A DNA stretch of 64,000 nucleotides from Methylophilus sp. TWE2 (lineage in GTDB: Bacteria > Pseudomonadota > Gammaproteobacteria > Burkholderiales > Methylophilaceae), in NCBI RefSeq assembly GCF_001183865.1, contig NZ_CP012020.1, positions 620,001 through 684,000 on the forward strand. Direction: 5' to 3'. How positions within the stretch are numbered: the first letter of the stretch is position 1; every line of letters starts with the position of its first letter. The notes beneath the pieces are model-generated. The model did not search any database and was not told where the DNA came from. It worked only from the letters and a program-made list of their open reading frames with translations. The position numbers and the translations under genes are program-made. Positions 53,124 through 63,400 of this stretch are shown here, piece after piece.

Positions 53124-53666
53124 TTACCAGTGCAACTCCAGGCACTTACGTAAACCCATACGGGCGCGGTATAACATGACCCATGCATTGGTCGCGGTGA
53201 CGCCGAGTTCCTTACATATTTCATCATTATCCATCTCGTCGACATCGCGCATGGTGAAAATGGCCGCCAGTTTCTGTGGTAAACGTTCCATGCATTGCTG
53301 TAACACTTTCAGAAACTGGGTTTGCTGCAGCGCATCATGTGGTACATCCCAGGCTTGCGGTTTTTCTGCCCAATGCCCGGTGTCATCAAAAAAATCATCC
53401 ATATTGGCGTCTTCTTCACTGAGCAATTCGGACACTGGTGTTTCCCGTATCTGTTTGCGCATGCAATCAATGATTTTGTGTTTGAGAATACCGGTTAACC
53501 AAGTGCGTGGGCTGGATTGTTCGGCAAAGTTTGGATTTTTGATTGCAGCGAGCAGTGTTTCCTGCACTACGTCTTCGGCCTGATGCACGTCACGCAAGCG
53601 CGCCAGTGCAAAACGGTAAAGATAATCACCATGTTCTTTCAGCCAGTCATGCGGGTTAGATTTCAT
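53124..53666 (-). CDS. ECF-family RNA polymerase sigma factor
   Basis: 180 residues. Region 2 (about 12-75) includes YLYRFALARLRD and AEDVVQETLLAAI; region 4 (about 126-176) includes MERLPQKLAAIFTMRDVDEM and the recognition helix VTATNAWVMLYRARMGLRKCL. No C-terminal extension. First gene of the operon with its anti-sigma factor and HvfABC; ECF systems with this layout regulate metal-responsive RiPP operons in other proteobacteria. Target promoter not proven. Confidence 0.92.
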   Translation of the reverse strand: MKSNPHDWLKEHGDYLYRFALARLRDVHQAEDVVQETLLAAIKNPNFAEQSSPRTWLTGILKHKIIDCMRKQIRETPVSELLSEEDANMDDFFDDTGHWAEKPQAWDVPHDALQQTQFLKVLQQCMERLPQKLAAIFTMRDVDEMDNDEICKELGVTATNAWVMLYRARMGLRKCLELHW

Positions 53667-53694
53667 GCTGGCTATTGAAGCACAGTTTGCCCCA

Positions 53695-53716
53695 CGACGG
53701 AATATTCAGGCCGTCG
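53695..53716. promoter_or_regulatory. Inverted repeat upstream of the ECF sigma gene
   Basis: CGACGG (53695-53700) and CCGTCG (53711-53716) around a ten-base AT-rich core, 29 bases before the sigma start codon. CGTC is common in ECF -10 elements, but I cannot place a convincing -35. The rest of 53717-53903 holds no recognised feature. Confidence 0.35.
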
Positions 53717-53903
53717 ATATTTGATCCTCTTGACTTGTTGCATCCCTATTTTACAAAATGATGCGGTTGCGCAAAGAGGTGATGCTTTCAGAACTTCCTG
53801 TCAGCCATGCATGGGCGGTTAATCTTCCGCAGGCATAAAGTTTGCCAATAAATCCACATCCTGCGAGATAATCAAATACATTCATACCATCTCCAGACTG
53901 CAT

Positions 53904-54971
53904 ATGATTAATACCAACCAGATTGCGCGTATTGCCCTGATTACTCTCCTGATCATCGGCTGCGTATTTGTTTTGCATCCTTTTATGGCTGCGGTGTTAT
54001 TTGCAGCGGTACTCTGCGTGTTTACCTGGCCGTTATATCATCGTATCTGGTTGCAATTAGGCAGGCGTGATGCCTTGGCCGCTGTGATAATGACTTTGTT
54101 CCTGCTGCTCGCGTTGATTCTGCCGATGGCCTATCTTGCTGTGCATCTGACCGATTCAGCCACACTCTTACTGAATGAGGCGCGGCTTTTCCTACAGAGC
54201 CTGCCGTCACGCGCGCCCCCTTGGGTGGCGCGCATCCCTGTGATAGGGACGCAGCTTGCTGACGCATGGCAAAGTGCATTGTTAAGCAATGAAGCCTTGA
54301 TGCGGATGACGCATCAATATGCCGTGCCTTTGCGCAGTTATTTGTTGCGAGCAGTACAGTTGGTGATGAGCGGTTTTATGCAATTGTTACTCGTTGTGTT
54401 CATTGCTTTCTTTTTTTACCGCGATGGTGCTCGCATGGCCAACGCTGTCAAGGCGATGGTCAGGCGGCTGGGAGGTGCCTTGGGTGAGGAAATGCTGCAA
54501 TTGTCTTGCATGACAGTCAAAGGTGTGATGCTGGGTATATTTGGGACGGCATTAGCACAATCCACTGTGGCTCTCTTTGGTTTTTGGCTTGCGGGGGCAC
54601 CGATGCCTTTGCTGTTGGCTATGGCGACCTTTTTTCTGTCAGTCGTGCCTGTGGGCCCGCCTTTGGTTTGGGGCGGGGCTGCGCTATGGCTGTTTAGCCA
54701 TGGCGAATCAGGCTGGGCGATATTTTTAGGGTTTTATGGCTTGCTGGTGATTAGTAGTGTGGATAATGTCATCAAGCCTATTCTTATTAGCCATTCTTCA
54801 CATTTGCCCATGCTGTTGGTTGTACTAGGGGTACTGGGTGGCGCGCTCGCGTTTGGTTTTATTGGAATTTTTCTGGGACCAACTTTATTAGCGGTGGGTT
54901 TGACGCTTGTTTCACATTGGGTAGCCTTGCAAAACAAGCATGCAGATGACGTAGAGATTGCGTCAAGCTAA
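53904..54971 (+). CDS. AI-2E family transporter (PerM/YdiK-like)
   Basis: 355 residues with about eight membrane helices. Family block FFFYRDGARMANAVKAMV and C-terminal KPILISHSSHLPMLLVVLGVLGGALAFGFIGIFLGP-type motif (here noted PILISHSSHLPMLLV and GFIGIFLGP) are diagnostic. Members export AI-2 or act as Na+/H+ antiporters; substrate not predictable. Divergent from the ECF sigma operon. Confidence 0.87.
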   Translation: MINTNQIARIALITLLIIGCVFVLHPFMAAVLFAAVLCVFTWPLYHRIWLQLGRRDALAAVIMTLFLLLALILPMAYLAVHLTDSATLLLNEARLFLQSLPSRAPPWVARIPVIGTQLADAWQSALLSNEALMRMTHQYAVPLRSYLLRAVQLVMSGFMQLLLVVFIAFFFYRDGARMANAVKAMVRRLGGALGEEMLQLSCMTVKGVMLGIFGTALAQSTVALFGFWLAGAPMPLLLAMATFFLSVVPVGPPLVWGGAALWLFSHGESGWAIFLGFYGLLVISSVDNVIKPILISHSSHLPMLLVVLGVLGGALAFGFIGIFLGPTLLAVGLTLVSHWVALQNKHADDVEIASS

Positions 54972-55013
54972 CAGGCTTTGCGTTTGATAAGCCAATCGTG
55001 GCAAGACATGGCC

Positions 55014-55463
55014 TTATTTGTGTGGCTTGATGTTGGCGCGCTGTTCTATCAAGCTTAAATAATGTGCCGCATCCAGTCCTGTCTGATTACGCTGTGCCAG
55101 CCAGATAGTTTCAGCCAGGCATTCCAGCAGGGCATGCTGCGCTCCATGCTCTTCCTGGAAGTGTGTACACAGCTTGCCATAAGCCTGTGTAATGCCTGTC
55201 GGCTGGTTGATGCTGATTTGCTCTTGGATGGAGAGATGCAAGCTCATATGTAAAAATGGGTTGGTTTCGCCCATTTCCGGGTAATAAGCTTGCTGCAAGT
55301 AATGTTCCGGCTGATCAAGGATACTGTGATATTCAGGATGCATATGCATGATGCCGACAGCCATTTTCTCGAGCTCGGTCAGTGTTTTCTGTTGCTTGAA
55401 CTTCGCCCAGGCATCAAAGAAAAACTGGCGTACTTCATCACGGCTAGGATTGAACAAGGCCAT
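55014..55463 (-). CDS. DUF1841 family protein
   Basis: 149 residues. MALFNPSRDEVRQFFFDAWAK start and HPEYHSILDQPEHYL, NPFLHMSLHLSIQEQ blocks are typical of DUF1841, a soluble family of beta- and gammaproteobacteria of unknown function. Position next to nth and rsxB is conserved in relatives as far as I know. ATG 55463 chosen; the open upstream extension overlaps nth out of frame. Confidence 0.8.
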   Translation of the reverse strand: MALFNPSRDEVRQFFFDAWAKFKQQKTLTELEKMAVGIMHMHPEYHSILDQPEHYLQQAYYPEMGETNPFLHMSLHLSIQEQISINQPTGITQAYGKLCTHFQEEHGAQHALLECLAETIWLAQRNQTGLDAAHYLSLIEQRANIKPHK

Positions 55464-55465
55464 AC

Positions 55466-56125
55466 TCAAACTCCTGCCGGTGGCGGAACCGGATGTATTT
55501 GTTTGTCGTGAAATTCGCACAAGTCGGCAATGCAGCATTCCCCGCATTTTGGGTTGCGGGCCACGCAGGTGTAACGGCCATGCAAAATCAGTAAGTGGTG
55601 GGCATCTTTCAAAAACTGCTTGGGAGTGGTGCTTAAAAAACGTTTTTCCACCTCCAGCACATTTTTCCCTGGCGCCAGTTTGGTGCGGTTGCCCACGCGG
55701 AACAAATGCGTATCAACGGCAATGGTCGGCTGGCCAAACGCGGTATTGAGGATGACATTAGCTGTTTTGCGTCCAACGCCAGCTAACGCTTCCAGCGCCT
55801 CACGGTTATCTGGCACTTCGCCGCCATGCAGAGTAATCAATTGCTGGCAGCATTTGAGAACATTGTTGGCTTTGGCATGGTAAAGACCTATGGTCTTGAT
55901 GTAACTTTCAAGACCTGCCAGCCCCAAATCCAGGATAGCCTGCGGTGTGTTGGCCACCTTGAACAATTGACGGGTGGCGATATTGACACCTTTGTCTGTC
56001 GCCTGAGCAGACAGGATGACGGCAATCAGTAATTCGAACGTGGAGCTATGCTCCAGCTCAGTGGTCGGGTTGGGGATGGCTTTGGCCAGCCGCTCAAATA
56101 TCGCCAGTCTTTTTTGTGCATTCAT
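55466..56125 (-). CDS. nth: Endonuclease III Nth
   Basis: 219 residues. DNA glycosylase/AP lyase for oxidised pyrimidines. Helix-hairpin-helix LAGVGRKTANVILN with catalytic lysine, catalytic Asp in AVDTHLFRVGNR and [4Fe-4S] ligands C-x6-C-x2-C-x5-C (CVARNPKCGECCIADLC). Starts about 29 bases after rsxB and ends two bases before the DUF1841 gene, forming one unit. Confidence 0.96.
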   Translation of the reverse strand: MNAQKRLAIFERLAKAIPNPTTELEHSSTFELLIAVILSAQATDKGVNIATRQLFKVANTPQAILDLGLAGLESYIKTIGLYHAKANNVLKCCQQLITLHGGEVPDNREALEALAGVGRKTANVILNTAFGQPTIAVDTHLFRVGNRTKLAPGKNVLEVEKRFLSTTPKQFLKDAHHLLILHGRYTCVARNPKCGECCIADLCEFHDKQIHPVPPPAGV

Positions 56126-56153
56126 AAAACGGTTTCAATCATAGGTCACAGGG

Positions 56154-56843
56154 TCAACCTGTCTTTTGCGCTTTGACGCGCGCCATGGCTGCGGCAATGG
56201 CATTTTTCTTGAGCACCTCGGTTGAGGGTGTCTCGGTCGTAACAATCGTCTGGTTGCGTTTGCTGTAGGTTTGGGCGGTCTTCTGTTTTTCAAGGGCAAG
56301 GCGAGAAAGGCGTTGCTGGTGGCGTTGTCTTGCTAGCGCGGCTTCAGCTTCATTCATGGCGGTAGGTCGGCCGGGAATCGTTTGCATCTCTATGCAGTCC
56401 ACCGGGCAGGGCGGTAAACATAGCTCACAGCCAGTGCATTCCTGAGAAATCACTGTATGCATCAGTTTGGATGCGCCCAAAATGGCATCAACGGGACAGG
56501 CCTGAATGCACAGGGTGCAGCCTATGCATGTTTCCTCATCAATCAAGGCCACTGCTTTGGGTTTGGTCATGCCGTGGGCCGGATTTAATGCCTGGAAAGG
56601 ACGTTGCAGTAATTTGGCAAGCGCATGAATGCCAGCTTCTCCTCCAGGCGGGCATTGGTTGATATTGGCCTCTCCGCGGACGATCGCTTCAGCATAAGGT
56701 TTGCATCCCTCGTAACCGCATTGGCGGCATTGAGTTTGCGGTAATGCCGCATCTATCTTTGCAATGAGGTCGACAAATCGTTCTGGCAGCTCAGGCGCAG
56801 TCTCTTCGACTTCAATCATGTGATCGCGGTGAGTCGTCTGCAT
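56154..56843 (-). CDS. rsxB: RnfB/RsxB-type ferredoxin-like electron transfer protein
   Basis: 229 residues. N-terminal Fe-S cluster motif [15 protein letters not shown]...NQCPPGG, then two 4Fe-4S ferredoxin motifs [16 protein letters not shown] and [16 protein letters not shown]. The membrane-anchor helix of canonical RnfB is missing at the N-terminus, and a basic helical tail of about 65 residues is added. Other rnf/rsx genes are absent; gene order rsxB-nth recalls the end of the rsx operon in enterics. CAGGATCC precedes the ATG. Electron partner unknown. Confidence 0.85.
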   Translation of the reverse strand: MQTTHRDHMIEVEETAPELPERFVDLIAKIDAALPQTQCRQCGYEGCKPYAEAIVRGEANINQCPPGGEAGIHALAKLLQRPFQALNPAHGMTKPKAVALIDEETCIGCTLCIQACPVDAILGASKLMHTVISQECTGCELCLPPCPVDCIEMQTIPGRPTAMNEAEAALARQRHQQRLSRLALEKQKTAQTYSKRNQTIVTTETPSTEVLKKNAIAAAMARVKAQKTG

Positions 56844-57019
56844 TGGATCCTGGCTAAATAGCCGTTTAAGATAGGTTGCTAAGAGTTTTATTATAACCGA
56901 AACCTTGCTTTTTCTTTGGCCGGGAGCGAGGTGGAAAAAGCCTGCCGCAGCAGGACGCCAGTGATTTTACCGCCGTCTTGCGCTTGTATCCGTCCCGATA
57001 CAGCAAGTAGGAGCGTTCT

Positions 57020-57049
57020 TTGGCGTTAGACCGGATAATCAGTTAAAAT
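57020..57049 (+). promoter_or_regulatory. Possible dapA promoter
   Basis: TTGGCG (57020-57025), 18-base spacer, TAAAAT (57044-57049). Lies about 32 bases before the chosen dapA start. Confidence 0.4.
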
Positions 57050-57080
57050 ATTCGCTTTATTCTTAAAGATGGCGCTAGGT

Positions 57081-57959
57081 ATGTTAACGGGCAGTTTGGT
57101 CGCAATCGTGACCCCCATGTTTGAAGATGGACGTTTGGATCTGGACGCCCTCAAAAAGCTGGTCGACTTTCATGTAGAGGCAGGGACGGATGGCATTGTC
57201 ATCGTTGGCACGACCGGCGAGTCGCCCACGGTGGATGTGGATGAGCACTGCTTGCTGATCAAAACTACCGTTGAGCATGTTGCCAAACGCGTGCCAGTCA
57301 TTGCCGGTACTGGCGCAAACTCCACTGCTGAAGCCATTGAACTGACTGCCAAAGCCAAGGCAGTCGGCGCAGATGCGTGTCTGCTGGTGGCACCGTATTA
57401 CAACAAGCCCTCCCAAGAGGGCTTGTATCAGCACTTTAAAGCCGTGGCTGAGGCGGTCGATATCCCGCAAATTCTCTATAATGTGCCAGGCCGCACCGGT
57501 TGCGACTTGTCGAATGACACCGTATTGCGCCTGGCGCAGATTCGCAACATTGTCGGGATTAAGGATGCGACAGGCGGGATTGAGCGCGGGACCGATTTGC
57601 TGTTGCGTGCACCAGCGGAGTTCGCCATATACAGCGGGGATGATGCCACTGCGCTGGCCCTGATGTTATTGGGGGGGAAAGGCGTGATTTCGGTTACGGC
57701 CAATGTCGCGCCCAAATTAATGCACGAAATGTGCGAGCATGCTTTGAATGGCAACCTGGCCGCAGCCAAAGCGGCCAATGCCAAACTGTTTGCATTGCAC
57801 CAGAAGTTGTTTGTAGAAGCGAACCCGATTCCAGTGAAATGGGTATTACAACAAATGGGAATGATTGCCACCGGCATCCGTTTGCCGCTGGTCAATTTAT
57901 CCAGCCAATATCATGAAGTATTGCGCAATGCCATGAAGCAGGCAGAAATTGCCGCTTGA
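57081..57959 (+). CDS. dapA: 4-hydroxy-tetrahydrodipicolinate synthase DapA
   Basis: 292 residues, the same length as E. coli DapA. Start [42 protein letters not shown] with catalytic tyrosine/arginine neighbourhood and IVGIKDATG with the Schiff-base lysine are present. Condenses pyruvate with aspartate semialdehyde in lysine/peptidoglycan synthesis. An upstream ATG (57069) is possible but gives a non-typical extension. Confidence 0.96.
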   Translation: MLTGSLVAIVTPMFEDGRLDLDALKKLVDFHVEAGTDGIVIVGTTGESPTVDVDEHCLLIKTTVEHVAKRVPVIAGTGANSTAEAIELTAKAKAVGADACLLVAPYYNKPSQEGLYQHFKAVAEAVDIPQILYNVPGRTGCDLSNDTVLRLAQIRNIVGIKDATGGIERGTDLLLRAPAEFAIYSGDDATALALMLLGGKGVISVTANVAPKLMHEMCEHALNGNLAAAKAANAKLFALHQKLFVEANPIPVKWVLQQMGMIATGIRLPLVNLSSQYHEVLRNAMKQAEIAA

Positions 57960-57988
57960 TCGGCTAAAACTAATTTAGGGTGAAACAA

Positions 57989-59254
57989 GTGAAATACATG
58001 AGTCATGTTTGGTTACAACGTGTGGTGCTGGCCAGTCTGGTCACAGCGCTTTCAGCGTGCGATTCCATCCCGTTTATTGATAATAGTTCTGACTACAAGG
58101 GCGCAGGTCGCTCCAGGCCACTTGAAGTGCCGCCAGACCTGACCGCGATGCGTACCAGCAGTACTTACAATGTGCCTGGCAGCACCAGTTACTCAGCCTA
58201 TAGCCAGAACCAGGAAGTGCAAGAGCAGAATGGTCCACAACCTGTGCTGGCAGACATGAAAAACGTGCGCATGGTGAAAGCAGGCCAGCAGCGCTGGCTG
58301 GTGGTGAATGCGCCTCCGGAAAAAATCTGGCCGATTGTACGTGATTTCTGGCTGGATCAAGGCTTTGCTGTCAGGGTAGAGAATCCTGAGCTTGGCGTGA
58401 TTGAAACCGAGTGGTTGCAGTCTGATGCCATCAAGCCCAAGGAAGATAACCGTGGCTATGGTGAAAAGTTTGATGCCTGGCTGGATAAACTTTCTGGTTT
58501 TGCCGATAGGCGTAAATTCCGCACGCGTCTGGAACGTGGGGAGAAAGACGGCACCACCGAAATCTATATGACGCACCGTACTGTCGCCGGTGCACCGGAT
58601 GATGGCAAAAATTATGTGCAGACCCAATTGGGTGTCATTGATACTGGTTATCGCCCCAACGCGGCTGAGAACAAGAACAATGCCGGACAGGAGTTTGATG
58701 CTGACCTGGACGCAGAATTACTCCGCCGCATGATGGTGAAATTAGGTCTGGATGAGCAGAAAGCAGACCAGGTGATGGCGCAATCTGCTTCAGACAAGCG
58801 TGCAGATGTGGTCAAGGAGTCTGACCAGAGCGTCACCTTGAAGTTGAACGAGCCGTTTGACCGTGCCTGGCGCCGTGTTGGCCTGGCCTTGGATCGTATT
58901 GGTTTTGTGACCGAAGACAAAAACCGTTCCGAGGGCATTTTCTACGTACGCTATGCAGACACGGATGCAGAAGACCCGATCAAGCAGAAGAAAGGATTAC
59001 TGGAACGCCTGAAGTTCTGGGGTAGCGATGATGATGAGAAAAGTACTACCCCGGCGGATGTGAAGCCCGGCGACAAGACCAAGTTCTGGAAAGGAACATC
59101 TGACGGGGATAAATCCAGCAAACAGTATCATATCCAGGTACTGGAAAATGCAGATGACACCACTGATGTTTATGTGTTGACCCCTGAAAATAAACGCAAC
59201 ACCTCCACCACGGCCAACCGCATTATTTCACTGCTCTATGATCAGTTGAAGTAA
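57989..59254 (+). CDS. bamC: Outer-membrane assembly lipoprotein BamC (NlpB)
   Basis: About 421 residues. Lipoprotein signal with lipobox LSAC; then the flexible BamC N-terminal segment (YKGAGRSRPLEVPPDL), and two helix-grip domains (about 90-215 and 275-421; LVVNAPPEKIWPIVRDFW begins the first). Component of the BAM complex. Longer than E. coli BamC (344) owing to acidic/Lys-rich inserts near residues 330-370. GTG 57989 has AGGG at ideal distance; GTG 57980 and ATG 57998 are alternatives. dapA-bamC order is conserved. Confidence 0.88.
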   Translation: MKYMSHVWLQRVVLASLVTALSACDSIPFIDNSSDYKGAGRSRPLEVPPDLTAMRTSSTYNVPGSTSYSAYSQNQEVQEQNGPQPVLADMKNVRMVKAGQQRWLVVNAPPEKIWPIVRDFWLDQGFAVRVENPELGVIETEWLQSDAIKPKEDNRGYGEKFDAWLDKLSGFADRRKFRTRLERGEKDGTTEIYMTHRTVAGAPDDGKNYVQTQLGVIDTGYRPNAAENKNNAGQEFDADLDAELLRRMMVKLGLDEQKADQVMAQSASDKRADVVKESDQSVTLKLNEPFDRAWRRVGLALDRIGFVTEDKNRSEGIFYVRYADTDAEDPIKQKKGLLERLKFWGSDDDEKSTTPADVKPGDKTKFWKGTSDGDKSSKQYHIQVLENADDTTDVYVLTPENKRNTSTTANRIISLLYDQLK

Positions 59255-59266
59255 ACGGAGCAAGCT

Positions 59267-60043
59267 GTGCGATTCGCATCACTAGGCAGTGGCAGTGCAG
59301 GTAATGCCACTGTGGTAGAAGCCGGGGAAACCCGGCTTTTGCTTGATTGTGGCTTTAGCGTCAAAGAAACGGTGCAACGCCTTGCGCGGTTGCAGTTACA
59401 GCCTGAGCAGTTGACGGGTATCCTTGTGACGCATGAACATGATGACCACGCACGTGGTGTGTTCAAACTGGCCGCACGCTATCAAATCCCGGTCTGGCTC
59501 ACGCACGGGACGTACAGCATGTGCCAGCGTTATTTGCCATCACAGGCCATCAATATTCATATCATAGATGCACATACCACGTTTGCACTGCATGAGATTG
59601 AGGTTCAGCCTTATCCGGTGCCGCACGATGCGCGGGAGCCTGCCCAATTCGTGTTCGGGGACGGCAATCATAAGCTGGGCGTGTTGACGGATGTAGGGAG
59701 TGTTACGCCACATATTGTGATGATATTACAAGGGTGTGATGGGTTGCTGCTGGAATGTAATCATGACCTGGAGATGCTGCGTACTGGACCCTATGCACAT
59801 TCACTCAAGAAGCGGGTAGGCGGCTGGTTAGGGCATCTGGATAACCAGACGAGTGCGCAGTTATTAAGCCAGCTGGACAATAGCAAGCTCAAACATCTGG
59901 TGGCAGCGCACCTGAGCGAGAAAAATAATACGCCTGCTTTGGCAAAGCAGGCGTTGAGTGAGGTGTTGCAGTGCGCGAGTGAGTGGGTGCAAATTGCCAG
60001 TCAGCAAGAAGGGCTGGGCTGGCGTTCTTTACAACCCACCTAG
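59267..60043 (+). CDS. MBL-fold metallo-hydrolase (YycJ/WalJ-like)
   Basis: 258 residues. Starts MRFASLGSGSAGNATVVEAG; the metal site THEHDDHARGV (HxHxDH) and later His/Asp ligands (PHDAREP, LTDVGS, ECNHD) define the metallo-beta-lactamase fold. Relatives of YycJ have 5'-exonuclease activity in DNA repair. GTG start with GGAGCAAGCT upstream. Conserved tail of dapA-bamC operons. Ends four bases from the convergent PII-like gene. Confidence 0.85.
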   Translation: MRFASLGSGSAGNATVVEAGETRLLLDCGFSVKETVQRLARLQLQPEQLTGILVTHEHDDHARGVFKLAARYQIPVWLTHGTYSMCQRYLPSQAINIHIIDAHTTFALHEIEVQPYPVPHDAREPAQFVFGDGNHKLGVLTDVGSVTPHIVMILQGCDGLLLECNHDLEMLRTGPYAHSLKKRVGGWLGHLDNQTSAQLLSQLDNSKLKHLVAAHLSEKNNTPALAKQALSEVLQCASEWVQIASQQEGLGWRSLQPT

Positions 60044-60047
60044 TTGT

Positions 60048-60380
60048 TTAATCCAGCACCGTAATTTCTTCTGATAAGCGGATGATGCGCTCTACCGGTG
60101 TCACCCAGACAATGCCATCACCGACATTGCCAGTATGCGCCACTTCAGTAATGGTTTGTAATATGCCCTCTACCAATTCATCCGGCACCACCATGTACAG
60201 GTAGACTTTAGGACTGTAGTCCGTCAACTCCTCCCGTACGCCGATACTGGGTTTTTGCAAGTGTGGGCCACAACCTTCCATTTTGTTGACTGACATGCCG
60301 GGAAAACCCTTGATATTCCGCAGGGCCGAGCGAATTTTAGGCAGTCTCGCAGGTTGTATGACGGCTTTAATTTCTTTCAT
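60048..60380 (-). CDS. PII-like signalling protein linked to a metal RND pump
   Basis: 110 residues. PII start MKEIKAVIQPARLPKIRSAL and C-terminal signature TGNVGDGIVWVTPVERIIRL. The T-loop lacks the usual RGAEY tyrosine used for uridylylation (here GVREELTDYSPK), so it is not a standard GlnB/GlnK. PII relatives next to CusA/CzcA pumps form a recognised side branch. It is 40 bases downstream of the pump gene and likely co-transcribed, suggesting it senses or modulates metal stress. Confidence 0.82.
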   Translation of the reverse strand: MKEIKAVIQPARLPKIRSALRNIKGFPGMSVNKMEGCGPHLQKPSIGVREELTDYSPKVYLYMVVPDELVEGILQTITEVAHTGNVGDGIVWVTPVERIIRLSEEITVLD

Positions 60381-60420
60381 ATAAAGTGTCCTTAGCGCTT
60401 TGAATATCGGCAATCATGGA

Positions 60421-63400
60421 TTATGCCTCTATTCTGCTTTCTTCAAACTTACGGTACAAGGTCGGCACCACGATTAATGTCAGCAAGGTAGACGTAATCA
60501 AGCCACCAATCACGACAATTGCCAATGGGCGCTGCACTTCGGAACCTGGCCCTGTGGCAAACAGGAACGGCACCAGACCCAACATCGCCACTGTCGCCGT
60601 CATCATCACTGGTCGGAAACGTTGGGCACAGCCTTTGCGGATAGCCTCTAGCTGATCCAGGCCTTCTTCGCGTAGCGTGCGGATATACGATACCAGCACG
60701 ACGGCATTGAGTACGGCGATCCCCCACAAGGCAATGAAACCCACGGAGGCAGGCACTGACAAATATTCACCTGTCACGAATAAGGCAATCACGCCGCCGA
60801 TAGAGGCAAAAGGCAGCACCAGAATAATCATGGTGGCAAAGCGTATCGACTGGAACAGCAAGAACAGCAAGAAGAAAATCGCTGCAATCGTCACTGGAAT
60901 AATAATCATCAGGTGGCCCATGGCACGTTCCATGTTCTGGAACTGGCCGCCATATTCCAGGTAGTAACCATCAGGCAACTGCAGGCGCTGATCAAGCACT
61001 TGTTGCAGTTCAGCAACGAAGCCGCCCAGGTCGCGATCTTTCACGTTCACACCAATCACAATCCTGCGCTTGGCCAGTTCGCGGCTGATCTGTGCCGGCC
61101 CGTCCTTGACCTCAATATCTGCCACATCATCCAATGCCACGCGGGAACCATTCGGTGAAGTCAGCATGATATTGCGGATAGCTTCTTCATTGTTACGGAA
61201 AGACTCCGGATAACGAACTGCCGCCGAGAATCGGCGCTGACCTTCGAAAATCTCGGTAGCAATCTTGCCGCCAATCGCTGTTTCAACGATATCGTGCACA
61301 TCGGCAGTGTTAATGCCATGACGGGCAATGGCCTGGCGGTCAATGGTAATATTCAGGTATTGCTGCCCTGATACCTTTTCCACCTTGATTTCGGTGGCGC
61401 CTTTTACCGTACCAGCAATCCTGGCAATTTCGTCTGCTTTTTGTTTCAGTGTATCCAGGTCTTCACCAAAGATCTTGACTGCCACATCGGCACGAACCCC
61501 AGTCAGCAACTCATCCACGCGGTCAGAAATCGGCTGCGCCATGATGATTTGTACACCGGGGATGTATTTCTCCAGCACTGCACGCATCTTCTCGGCAATG
61601 TCATCCTGCGTCCAACCTTCCGGCCATTCTTCACGGGGTTTCAGGCTGATGATAGGCGTGGATTCGTTTTGTGCCTGCGCGTCCGCCGGGCTTTCGCCGC
61701 GACCAAGACCAGAGATGGCAGATTTCACGCCTGGCACTTGCTCCATGATTAGCTTCATCGCCTTGTTTTCCATTTTCATGGACTCTTCCAGCGAAATATT
61801 GGGCACACGGTTAATCCCCGGTACGATAGAACCTTCTTTCATTTCCGGGATAAAGGAAGTACCCAGGAACGGGAACAGGGCAATCGTGCCAATAAAAAAC
61901 AGTGCCGAGAAAGTAATCGTTTTCTTCTCGTTTTTGAGCACCCAGTTCAAGGCCGACAGGTAGGGTTTCTTTATAGTCTGTATCAACTTGGTATCTTCAC
62001 CGCTACCCCCTTTTAATACATAAGAGCACAGCGCAGGGGTCATGGTCAGCGACAAGACCAGCGAGACAAACAAGGCGATGGCAATGGTGTATGCCAAAGG
62101 CGCAAACATTTTGCCTTCCATGCCTTCCAATGTCATCAATGGCAAGAACACCAGGATAATGATGCCTACGCCAAATAACACTGGGGTTGCCACTTCACTG
62201 GCGGCCTCTAGCACAACGCGGATTTTGCTCTCGTCCTTGCGGTGACCCAAATGGTGAAAAGCATTTTCAACCACCACCACAGAACCGTCCACCATCAAGC
62301 CAATGGCAATCGCCAGCCCGCCCAAGGACATCAGGTTGGCTGAAATACCGTAATGGTTCATCACCATAAAGGTAATCAGTGGCGTCAGCACCAGGGTGCC
62401 CACCACAATCAGGCTGGAACGCACATCGCCGAGGAAAAGGAACAGAATCACAATCACCAAAATAATGCCTTCAATCAGCACCTTGGTCACGGTGTGCAGC
62501 GCTGCATCGACCAGTTCACTACGATCGTAATAAGGCACAATTTGCAGGCCATGTGGCAACATGCCTTTACTGTTGATTTCTTCTACCCGTGTCTTGATAC
62601 GGCTGACAACTTCCTTGGCGTTACCGCCGCGCATCATGATCACAATCCCGCCAACCGATTCGGTGTCGCCGTTTTTCAGGACGACGCCGACACGCACCTC
62701 GTGGCCGATGGTGACTTCTGCTACATCACGGATGTAGACCGGGATGCCATTTTCTTCTTTGAGCACCATATTGCGGATATCGTCCAGGTTTTGCACCAGG
62801 CCCACACCCCGGATCAAGTATTGCTCTGCATAATGCGGAAGAATACCGCCGCCGCTATTGGCGTTGTTGCGCGCCAAGGCTTCATACACATCTTTTAGCT
62901 TGATGGAGAAATGCGTCATCCGATCCGGATTGACCAGTACCTGGTACTGTTTGACATAGCCGCCTTGAGAGTTGATCTCGGCCACGCCAGGAATGCCGCG
63001 CAGCAAGGGGCGCACAACCCAATCCTGGATAGCGCGTCTTTCTGTCAGATCTTCCCGCGTTAGCTCTTTCTTGCCATCACCAGGTTTGTCCAGCGTGAAT
63101 TGATAGACTTCGCCGAGACCGGTAGAGACAGGACCAAGGATAGGTGTGACGCCTTGCGGCATACGCTCCATCACTTCCATCAGGCGTTCCATCACCAGTT
63201 GCCGGGCAAAATAGACATCGGTGCTGTCCGTAAATACCAGCGTAATCAGTGATAAGGCATTTTTGTTTACCGAGCGCATTTCAGTCAGGCCGGGCAGGCC
63301 AGTCATGGCGATTTCCAGCGGGACGGTAATGAAACGTTCTACTTCTTCAGGGGATTTTCCGGTTGCCTGCGTCGCAATCATGACTTGGACGTTGGTCACA

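Noticed and set aside
53751..53978. Short minus-strand frame overlapping the AI-2E family gene start
   Set aside because: No ribosome site, no family, overlaps a clear gene and its leader.
56935..56954. CCTGC/GCAGG stem with T5 on the minus strand upstream of dapA
   Set aside because: Only five pairs, and no minus-strand gene precedes it; I see no function for it.
61328..61963. Open frame of about 210 codons antisense to the RND pump gene
   Set aside because: Shadow of the pump gene; Ser/Pro-rich product without family similarity.
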